Below are positions 1 through 5,322 of a DNA stretch of 6,510 nucleotides, piece after piece. The notes under the pieces were generated by a model. The model was not told where the DNA came from. It saw nothing but the letters and a program-made list of their open reading frames with translations, and did no database searches. Every line of letters starts with the position of its first letter. The first letter of the stretch is position 1. The position numbers and the translations under genes are program-made. This stretch comes from Verrucomicrobiales bacterium. Lineage in GTDB: Bacteria; Verrucomicrobiota; Verrucomicrobiia; Limisphaerales; Palsa-1400. The stretch lies in assembly GCA_028293405.1 (NCBI GenBank), contig JAQGOW010000172.1, positions 1 to 6,510 of the forward strand, written 5' to 3'.

Positions 1-594
1 ATTATCGAAGCGGAACGGACTTTGAGCGCGTTGGTTGAAAGCGCGAAGAAAGAAGTCGCCAGCCAACATGTGTTTGCCGATTTCGTTTCTGCTGATGAAA
101 AGCAGATGAAGTTTACACAAATCGAAAACGAAATTCTCGATCGCGTCCAAAAACGCGTGAAGGAACACGACTACGGTGTTGAGGTGAAATTCGTGCAGAT
201 GAAGAAAATCGGTTTACCCGAGAGCGTCACGACGGATGTGTTCGAGCGCATGAAGTCTGAACGCAATGTGCTGATCTCGAAGATCCAGTTCGAAGGCGAA
301 GAAGCCGCGACGAAAATCAAATCTACCGCGGACACATGGTCGGCTAAGACGCTCGCAGAAGCGGATGCTGCGGCGTTGCAGATTCGTGGCGAAGGCGAAG
401 CGGAATCGGCCAAAGCGCTTTCTGTTCTGCAGCAAAATCCGGCACTGGCGAACTTCAACATGAAGCTCTCGGCGTTGCAGGATTTGTTGAAGGACCGCAC
501 CACGTTGATTCTCGACCAAAGCACTTCGCCGTTGGACCTGCTGCAGCCATATACAATGCCTGCGCAGCCGGTGATGAAACAAAGCAAACGTTAA
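1..594 (+). CDS. hflC: HflC-like SPFH/band-7 protein, 3' part (5' end outside window)
   Basis: The reading frame is open from base 1 to TAA at 592-594, giving 197 residues. A TTG at 22 lies inside the frame and is unlikely to be the start, because the frame runs on upstream and an HflC-like protein (about 330 residues in E. coli) should have a membrane anchor and first SPFH half that are missing here. Visible are the second half of the SPFH domain, with the segment VKFVQMKKIGLP at residues 62-73, then a long Glu/Ala/Lys-rich predicted coiled coil containing the RGEGEAESAKAL stretch near 129-140, and a short C-terminal tail. The KxIxLPE...V..RM..ER pattern is typical of HflC. In E. coli, HflC and HflK form a membrane-bound complex around the FtsH protease. 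No ftsH is in this window, so a role in protease control is not shown; a general membrane-scaffold role is equally possible. It overlaps the next gene by one base (TAATG), which suggests translational coupling. Confidence 0.85.
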   Translation: MIEAERTLSALVESAKKEVASQHVFADFVSADEKQMKFTQIENEILDRVQKRVKEHDYGVEVKFVQMKKIGLPESVTTDVFERMKSERNVLISKIQFEGEEAATKIKSTADTWSAKTLAEADAAALQIRGEGEAESAKALSVLQQNPALANFNMKLSALQDLLKDRTTLILDQSTSPLDLLQPYTMPAQPVMKQSKR

Positions 595-1685
595 TGAGCG
601 ACGATCGTTCCATTTTGACCAAGCCGACGCTGCCCGATGGGCCAGTGACTGACGATGCCGGCTCACAAGCGCTTTCTGATGCGCTGAAGAGCAGCTTTTT
701 TATCGTCAAGATCGTGATGTTCTTCCTAGTGTTGCTGTTCCTTGGCTCGGGCTTTTTTATCGTCAAAGAAGGATATCGCGCGATTATTTTGCGTTTCGGA
801 AATCCTGTTGGCGAAGGCGAGCAGGCATTGCTCGGGCCGGGCTACCATTGGGCGTGGCCGGCGCCGATCGATAAGGTTGAACAAATTCCCATCAAATCGA
901 TTCAGACCGCGGAATCAACGGTCGGTTGGTATTCGGGCGGCAGTGCGTTCAGCGCTGTGGGCCCCGACAACAATTCTGGCGCGAACGCGTTGAACCCGGC
1001 GACGGAGAGCTACGCGATCACCTCTGATGCGAACGTCATTCACGTTGCGGCGCAGTTGCGTTATCGCATCACTAACCCGATTTCGTTCCACTTCGATTTC
1101 ACCGACGCGACGTTTTTTGTTACGAATGCCTTGAACAACGCACTGATTTACACAGCGGGCCAGTTCACGGTGGACGATGCGTTGATTGGCAAATCGGCAG
1201 CATTCCGCGAACGCGTAGCTGCACGTGTTAAGGAATTGGTTGAACAACAAAAGCTCGGCATCACCGTCGAACAAGTCGACGTTATCGCGGTGCCGCCGCA
1301 ATATTTGCAACCGAAGTTCCAGGAATATCTCCAGGCAACGATCAAGCGCGACAACGCGTTGTCACTGGCGGAGAGCTACACCAACCAGGTTTACAGCCTC
1401 GCTCGCGCGGAATTTGAATCGCGCACGAACAGAGCCAATGCGGATCGCGTTTTCACCGTGCAATTGGTCAACGCCGAAGCGAAGAAGTTCCAGGATTTAC
1501 TGCCGAAGTTCGAAGCGAATCCCGAACTGTTCACGAGCATTCGTCAGATGGAAACGTTGCAAAAAGTTTTCGCCAACGTGCAGGACAAGTGGCCCGTGCC
1601 GCATAGCAGCAGTGGCAAGCCATTGGAAATTCGTATCCAGGTTAATCGCGAGCCGCGCAAGGAAACCAATAGCGTTCCGCAGTAA
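594..1685 (+). CDS. hflK: HflK-like SPFH/band-7 membrane protein
   Basis: This complete gene encodes 363 residues, with ATG at 594-596 overlapping the previous stop codon. An acidic, presumably cytoplasmic N-terminus of about 34 residues precedes one hydrophobic segment (about 35-57). The SPFH domain follows at about 54-245, with typical HflK features: a PGYHWAWPAPID segment at 82-93, the TSDANVIHVAAQLRYRI stretch at 143-159, and a VPPQYLQPKFQEYLQA segment at 233-248. A helical, probably coiled-coil region (about 250-330) ends in an ETLQKVF element like that of HflK. E. coli HflK is longer (about 419 residues) and has Gly-rich N-terminal and other extensions not seen here. The order HflC-like then HflK-like is the reverse of E. 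coli hflK-hflC. No Shine-Dalgarno sequence is visible, so translation is probably coupled to the upstream gene. A P1B ATPase starts six bases downstream, so the pair may work with that transporter. Family membership is well supported; the HflK label rather than generic band-7 is less certain. Confidence 0.85.
   Translation: MSDDRSILTKPTLPDGPVTDDAGSQALSDALKSSFFIVKIVMFFLVLLFLGSGFFIVKEGYRAIILRFGNPVGEGEQALLGPGYHWAWPAPIDKVEQIPIKSIQTAESTVGWYSGGSAFSAVGPDNNSGANALNPATESYAITSDANVIHVAAQLRYRITNPISFHFDFTDATFFVTNALNNALIYTAGQFTVDDALIGKSAAFRERVAARVKELVEQQKLGITVEQVDVIAVPPQYLQPKFQEYLQATIKRDNALSLAESYTNQVYSLARAEFESRTNRANADRVFTVQLVNAEAKKFQDLLPKFEANPELFTSIRQMETLQKVFANVQDKWPVPHSSSGKPLEIRIQVNREPRKETNSVPQ
694..766 (+). 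repeat. Exact 16-bp direct repeat flanking a transmembrane segment
   Basis: The sequence GCTTTTTTATCGTCAA occurs exactly at 694-709 and again at 751-766. The copies are 57 bases (19 codons) apart and in the same frame. Both encode FFIVK, at residues 35-39 and 54-58 of the HflK-like protein, so the membrane segment is bracketed by the same short peptide. Each copy holds a run of six T. Recombination between copies would remove 57 bases in frame, which is most of the membrane anchor. The repeat may simply be chance or a local duplication. Confidence 0.8.
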
Positions 1686-1691
1686 TTTCAT

Positions 1692-3713
1692 ATGCAAGTC
1701 ACATCACTTCTTAGCCAACACGAGCACGATGAATCGTGCACGTCTTGTGGGCACGAGCATTCGCATGTTGTCCTGCCGTTGAAGCAGACGCTGCTCGGTC
1801 TGATTCTGGTCCTGAATTCTTATTTTGTCGGCTGGTGCTTTGGCGACACGGCCACGCCCGTGGTTGCGGCGAGCGCAATGGCAGGCGCAATCGTGCTCGG
1901 TATTCCGATCATGATCGCGGCCATCAAAGATCTGCGTCGCGGTTTGTTGACGACGAACGAACTGGTTGCGTTGGCGGTTTTGGCTTCGTTTGCTTTTGGC
2001 GCGACTGGCAAAGGCAATTATCAGGAAGCGGGCATCATCGCGTTTTTCATGTTGCTCGGCCAAATCATCGAAACGCATACCGCTGAAGGCGCGCGTGCTT
2101 CAATTGAATCGTTGATCAAACTAACGCCTACGAAGGCGCGTCGGATTACCAAGCAAGGCGAAGAGGAAGTTGCGACGAAAGATCTCGCGGTCGGCGACAT
2201 CATTCGCGTGCGCCCCGGCGACAATGTTGCTGCTGACGGTATTATCATGAACGGTCAGGGGTCGTTCAATCAGGCGAACATCACCGGTGAATCATTGCCG
2301 GTCGACAAAAAGCCAGGCGACGAAGTTTTCGCCGGCACTCAGAACCTGACTGGCGCGATTGAAATTCGTGTCACGCGCGCGGGCCAAGACACGACACTTG
2401 GTAAAGTGCGCGAACTCATTCTCGCCGCTGAAAAGACCAAGCTGCCTTTGATGCGCATCATCGATCAATACATGGGTTTCTATACCCCGCTCGTGTTGGT
2501 CATCGGCGCTTTGGTTTGGGCATTCACTGGTGACTTGAGCCGCGTGATTGCGGTGTTCATTGTCGCCTGCCCTTGCGCATTTATTTTGGCCACGCCGAGC
2601 GCGATGGTTGCTGCACTTTCCGCTGCGGCACGTCTCGGTATTTTGATCAAGAACGTCGGCGACATCGAACTCGCCGCGAAAATTAACGCGTTTGTTTTCG
2701 ACAAAACCGGCACGTTGACCACCGGCAAACTCGCGGTCAGTCGCCTTGCTCCTTCGGATGGCACCACGCCCGCTGAATTGCTCCGTGTCGCTGCGTCTGC
2801 TGAAAAATATAGCAATCACCCGACGGCTAAGGCTTTGGCCCAACTCGCTTCTGAAGCTGGCGTGCCTTTGGCGGAACCCAAGGATTTTTCTGAAACCGCT
2901 GGTCGCGGCATCGTCGCTCAAATCGATGGGGTGAAAATTATCGTCGGCCGCGCGCAATGGCTCAAAGACAATGGTGTTGCCGAAGACTTCATTAAAAGCG
3001 TCGACCTCAATGAAACCGAAGGCTTCAGCCTTATTTTCGTCGCGCGCAACGGCAAGAGCCTTGGCTGGATTGGTCTTCAAGACCAGACCCGCAACGAAGC
3101 CCGCGCTGCCCTGGCCGATTTGAAGGCCTGCGGCGTCCGTCGTATCGCGATGGTTTCCGGTGACCGCCAACCTGTCGCGACGCGTGTTGCGAAGGAAATC
3201 GGTTGCGAAGAAGCGATCGGCGATTGCTTGCCCCAAGACAAAGTGGAATTTGTTCGTGCGATGAAGGCTAAAGGTTATCGCGTCGCAGTCGTCGGTGACG
3301 GTGTTAACGACGCCCCTGCCCTCGCGGCTGGTGACATGGGTATCGCGATGGGAGCTGCGGGTAGCGAAGTCGCGATCCACAGCGCCACGCTCGCACTGAT
3401 GAACAACGATCTGCAACGCTTGCCGTTCCTGATTCGTTTGTCGCGCCAGACCCGCTCGGTCATCAACCAGAACTTCCTGTTCGGCATCTGCTTCGTCATT
3501 GGCGGCCTCGTGCTCGCGGCGATGAAATATATCAACCCGATCGTCGCGGCCATGCTGCACGTCGTCGGTTCGATGCTCGTGGTGTTCAACAGCGCACGCC
3601 TGGTTCGCCAAGGTGAAGAATTCGATCCGCATCAAGCGGTCACTATCGAAGTTCGTCCGCCAACTCCAGCTCCGACGCCAGCGCCGAAGGTTGCCCCGCA
3701 ACTGGCAGCTTAA
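1692..3713 (+). CDS. Heavy-metal-translocating P1B-type ATPase without HMA domain
   Basis: This is a complete 673-residue gene starting with ATG six bases after the HflK-like stop codon. It is an ATP-driven metal pump. The P-type ATPase hallmarks are all present: TGES (198-201) in the actuator domain, DKTGTLT (337-343) with phosphorylated Asp337, the P1B-specific His-Pro at 376-377, MVSGD (487-491) and GDGVND (535-540). About eight membrane segments can be placed near 30-50, 56-78, 87-103, 110-129, 262-278, 283-306, 592-610 and 614-634. The metal motif CPC is at 293-295. The N-terminus has no GMxCxxC-type HMA domain, only a short His/Cys cluster (H10, H12, C16, C19, H21, H23, H25). In the last membrane segment His623 lies ten residues before Asn633, where Cu+ pumps usually have Met and ZntA-type pumps have Asp. 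TM7 lacks the Cu+-type Tyr-Asn pair. The metal therefore cannot be named. The C-terminus ends in a Pro/Ala-rich tail (about 656-668). It is most likely co-transcribed with the two SPFH genes. Confidence 0.95.
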   Translation: MQVTSLLSQHEHDESCTSCGHEHSHVVLPLKQTLLGLILVLNSYFVGWCFGDTATPVVAASAMAGAIVLGIPIMIAAIKDLRRGLLTTNELVALAVLASFAFGATGKGNYQEAGIIAFFMLLGQIIETHTAEGARASIESLIKLTPTKARRITKQGEEEVATKDLAVGDIIRVRPGDNVAADGIIMNGQGSFNQANITGESLPVDKKPGDEVFAGTQNLTGAIEIRVTRAGQDTTLGKVRELILAAEKTKLPLMRIIDQYMGFYTPLVLVIGALVWAFTGDLSRVIAVFIVACPCAFILATPSAMVAALSAAARLGILIKNVGDIELAAKINAFVFDKTGTLTTGKLAVSRLAPSDGTTPAELLRVAASAEKYSNHPTAKALAQLASEAGVPLAEPKDFSETAGRGIVAQIDGVKIIVGRAQWLKDNGVAEDFIKSVDLNETEGFSLIFVARNGKSLGWIGLQDQTRNEARAALADLKACGVRRIAMVSGDRQPVATRVAKEIGCEEAIGDCLPQDKVEFVRAMKAKGYRVAVVGDGVNDAPALAAGDMGIAMGAAGSEVAIHSATLALMNNDLQRLPFLIRLSRQTRSVINQNFLFGICFVIGGLVLAAMKYINPIVAAMLHVVGSMLVVFNSARLVRQGEEFDPHQAVTIEVRPPTPAPTPAPKVAPQLAA

Positions 3714-3716
3714 CTA

Positions 3717-3746
3717 AGCGCGGACAAGCTGTCCGCGCTCCTGTTT
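3717..3746 (+). terminator. Hairpin after the ATPase gene, possible terminator or REP-like element
   Basis: A perfect 10-bp inverted repeat, AGCGCGGACA at 3717-3726 and TGTCCGCGCT at 3730-3739, encloses a 3-base loop. It begins three bases after the ATPase stop codon. Only a short, broken T run (CTGTTT, to 3746) follows, so it may be a weak terminator or an mRNA-end stabilising hairpin. Its high symmetry would also suit a dispersed REP-like palindrome, which cannot be tested from this window alone. It separates the SPFH/ATPase unit from the peroxiredoxin gene. Confidence 0.65.
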
Positions 3747-3776
3747 GACAATCCGAACGGGTTTCGTATCTATAAA
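3745..3776 (+). promoter_or_regulatory. Putative sigma70-type promoter for the peroxiredoxin gene
   Basis: A perfect -35 consensus TTGACA lies at 3745-3750. AT-rich -10 candidates follow: TATCTA at 3767-3772 (16-bp spacer, weak match) or TATAAA at 3771-3776 (good match, but a 20-bp spacer). Either would start transcription at about 3779-3783, essentially at the ATG at 3780. The position right after the hairpin fits an independent promoter. The imperfect -10 element keeps confidence moderate. Confidence 0.45.
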
Positions 3777-3779
3777 GAT

Positions 3780-4301
3780 ATGATACGACTCGTTTCTCTC
3801 CTTAGCGCACTCGTGCTTTCTTTCGCCCTCGGCGCCGTTGCCGCTCCAAAAACTGGCGATAAAGCGCCGGAATTTTCCGCCAAAGATCAGGCCGGCAAAA
3901 CCTGGGACCTGAAGGATCTCGAGGGTAAAAAGGCTGTTCTGCTTTATTTTTACCCCAAGGATAATACCCCCGGTTGCACCAAAGAAGCCTGCGGCCTGCG
4001 CGATCGCATGGGCGACCTCGAGAAAGACAACGTTCAAGTGCTGGGCGTCAGCTTCGACAACGCCGAAAGCCACAAAAAATTCATTTCGCAATTCAAACTG
4101 AACTTCCCGTTGTTGGTGGACAACGATGGCAAAATCGCCGACGAATACGGTGCGCGGATGGAAAAGAATCCAAAAATGGCGCGTCGCGTCAGCTTTTTAA
4201 TCGGCAAGGACGGGACGATCAAACACGTGACCGACAACCCGAGCGCTGATGTGCATCTGAAGGAAATGAAAGAAGCGGTGTCTCAGCTAGCGGCGAAATA
4301 G
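3780..4301 (+). CDS. bcp: Exported thiol peroxidase, BCP/PrxQ-type peroxiredoxin
   Basis: This 173-residue protein is predicted to reduce hydrogen peroxide and organic hydroperoxides using a reactive cysteine. The AhpC/TSA thioredoxin fold spans about 23-170. The peroxidatic site reads YFYPKDNTPGCTKEAC, with peroxidatic Cys66 in the PxxxTxxC context and the likely resolving Cys71 five residues later, the spacing of E. coli BCP. A conserved Arg (135 or 136) precedes the VSFLIGKDG strand. Unlike the usual cytoplasmic BCP of about 156 residues, residues 1-22 form a Sec-type signal peptide (MIR, a hydrophobic core, then AVAA), so the enzyme probably acts in the periplasm. It would then need an extracytoplasmic reductant, and none is visible nearby. 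The ATG at 3780 is favoured because the only nearby alternative, a GTG at codon 12, would destroy the signal peptide. No Shine-Dalgarno sequence precedes it. It seems to have its own promoter and terminator. Confidence 0.93.
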   Translation: MIRLVSLLSALVLSFALGAVAAPKTGDKAPEFSAKDQAGKTWDLKDLEGKKAVLLYFYPKDNTPGCTKEACGLRDRMGDLEKDNVQVLGVSFDNAESHKKFISQFKLNFPLLVDNDGKIADEYGARMEKNPKMARRVSFLIGKDGTIKHVTDNPSADVHLKEMKEAVSQLAAK

Positions 4302-4367
4302 TTGACTCGCACTATCATTGCAATCGGCACGCCGTTTGCTTGATACACAGTTGCGAATGCGGAAACT

Positions 4368-4420
4368 GCCCCTCACCCGGCATCCCACTTTATGCCCTTG
4401 GTGAGGGGCCTCCTCTTTTT
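4368..4420 (+). terminator. Rho-independent terminator after the peroxiredoxin gene
   Basis: A perfect 10-bp stem pairs GCCCCTCACC (4368-4377) with GGTGAGGGGC (4400-4409). An inner 5-bp stem, GGCAT (4379-4383) with ATGCC (4392-4396), extends the hairpin. A pyrimidine-rich stretch ending in five T (4416-4420) follows, as expected for a terminator reading rightward. It lies between convergent genes. From the other strand the hairpin is followed by only three T, so it would be a weaker stop for the leftward unit. I see nothing else convincing in 4302-4461 beyond a small palindrome, ATTGCAAT, at 4317-4324. Confidence 0.8.
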
Positions 4421-4461
4421 CAGGTTGGACTCTCCCCCGAACACCAAGGCGCGTCGTGATG

Positions 4462-5322
4462 CTACTTCGCTTTGCCGTAGGCCTTTACGAAATCGATGCA
4501 CTGTTTTACTTCGGGCACGGAGTGGAGCCAGTTGTATTCGTATTCCACGGAAATGTTTCCTTTGAAACCTTGGGCTTTCAGCTCGTCAAGAATGTCTTTG
4601 ATACGACCGCCGCCGGTGCCGTAAGGGACGTCGTGGCCTTCGTGACCTTTTTCGGTCTTATCCTTGAGATGGCAGCTCATGATGCGGCCTTTCAGGATTT
4701 TGATTCCTTCCAGCGGATCCAAACCTGAGGTCTGCCAATGGCCGGTGTCGGCGCACGCACCGATCCGCCGGTCGCGGTCTTTAACGACTGACAGGACGTA
4801 GTTCGGGTCCCAAACTTTATAGCTCGCATCGTCGTCGCGTTTGGCGTGTTCGTGGATGCCGACGTGGATGTCGAATTCTTTCACGAGCTTCTCGATGACG
4901 TCGAGGTCCTGCACGGATTCAGTGGTGATTCCGTAGAGGCCCATCTTTTTGGCGAACTCAAAAATCTTGCGCCAATCTTCGGGATTTTTGCCGCCGACCA
5001 CGCCGTAATTCACCGCGCGAACTTTGTGCTTCTTCAGCTTGGCTTTGAGCAACTTGATGTTGGCGTCGGACAGATTGTGGTCGGACTTAACATCGGGCTG
5101 GTCGGCACTGAACTTTTGGCCGGGATAAAACTCAATGCATTTGCCGCCGGCTTCAGCGGTTTTTTCGATCGCTTCAAAGGTTGTGAAACGATTGAAGGTG
5201 TAGGCCTGGCAACCGATGGCGAAGCCGTTGATTTTGCAACTGTTCGGGAGCGTGTTTGCGGCGTGAGCTCCGACGACTACGAGAGCGCAACTGGCCAGGA
5301 CGCTAAGGAAAACTTTCTTCAT
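4462..5322 (-). CDS. Exported TIM-barrel sugar phosphate isomerase/epimerase-like protein
   Basis: This 286-residue protein belongs to the xylose isomerase-like TIM-barrel (AP endonuclease family 2) group. Members isomerise or epimerise sugars or sugar derivatives using a divalent metal. Candidate metal and catalytic residues fall at the ends of barrel strands: Glu135 in TTESV, His157-Glu158-His159 in GIHEHA, Asp192 and His195 in ADTGHW, His218 in SCHLKD and Glu250/Glu252 in SVEYEY, with a VPYGTGGG loop at 232-239. The start ATG at 5322 is preferred over an in-frame GTG at 5349 because it puts MKK and a hydrophobic core at the N-terminus, forming a Sec signal peptide of about 21-22 residues ending AHA-A. 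The protein is therefore probably periplasmic, so an intracellular sugar phosphate is an unlikely substrate despite the family name. The start lies within the 3' end of the upstream propeller gene (20-base overlap), implying coupled expression. No Shine-Dalgarno sequence is visible. The substrate is unknown. Confidence 0.88.
   Translation of the reverse strand: MKKVFLSVLASCALVVVGAHAANTLPNSCKINGFAIGCQAYTFNRFTTFEAIEKTAEAGGKCIEFYPGQKFSADQPDVKSDHNLSDANIKLLKAKLKKHKVRAVNYGVVGGKNPEDWRKIFEFAKKMGLYGITTESVQDLDVIEKLVKEFDIHVGIHEHAKRDDDASYKVWDPNYVLSVVKDRDRRIGACADTGHWQTSGLDPLEGIKILKGRIMSCHLKDKTEKGHEGHDVPYGTGGGRIKDILDELKAQGFKGNISVEYEYNWLHSVPEVKQCIDFVKAYGKAK

Noticed and set aside
22..24. TTG as a start codon for the first gene
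   Set aside because: The frame is open to base 1 and the missing N-terminal half of an SPFH protein is expected upstream, so this is an internal Leu codon.
2292..3701. A 469-codon open frame on the minus strand, antisense to the P1B ATPase
   Set aside because: It lies wholly opposite a gene with all P-type ATPase motifs. Its translation is His/Arg/Asp-rich low-complexity sequence with no recognisable domain, as expected from codon bias of the real gene.
3655..3710. Pro/Ala/Thr-rich 3' end of the ATPase gene as a tandem repeat
   Set aside because: The PTPAPTPAP pattern is short and degenerate at DNA level; it is better read as a low-complexity protein tail.
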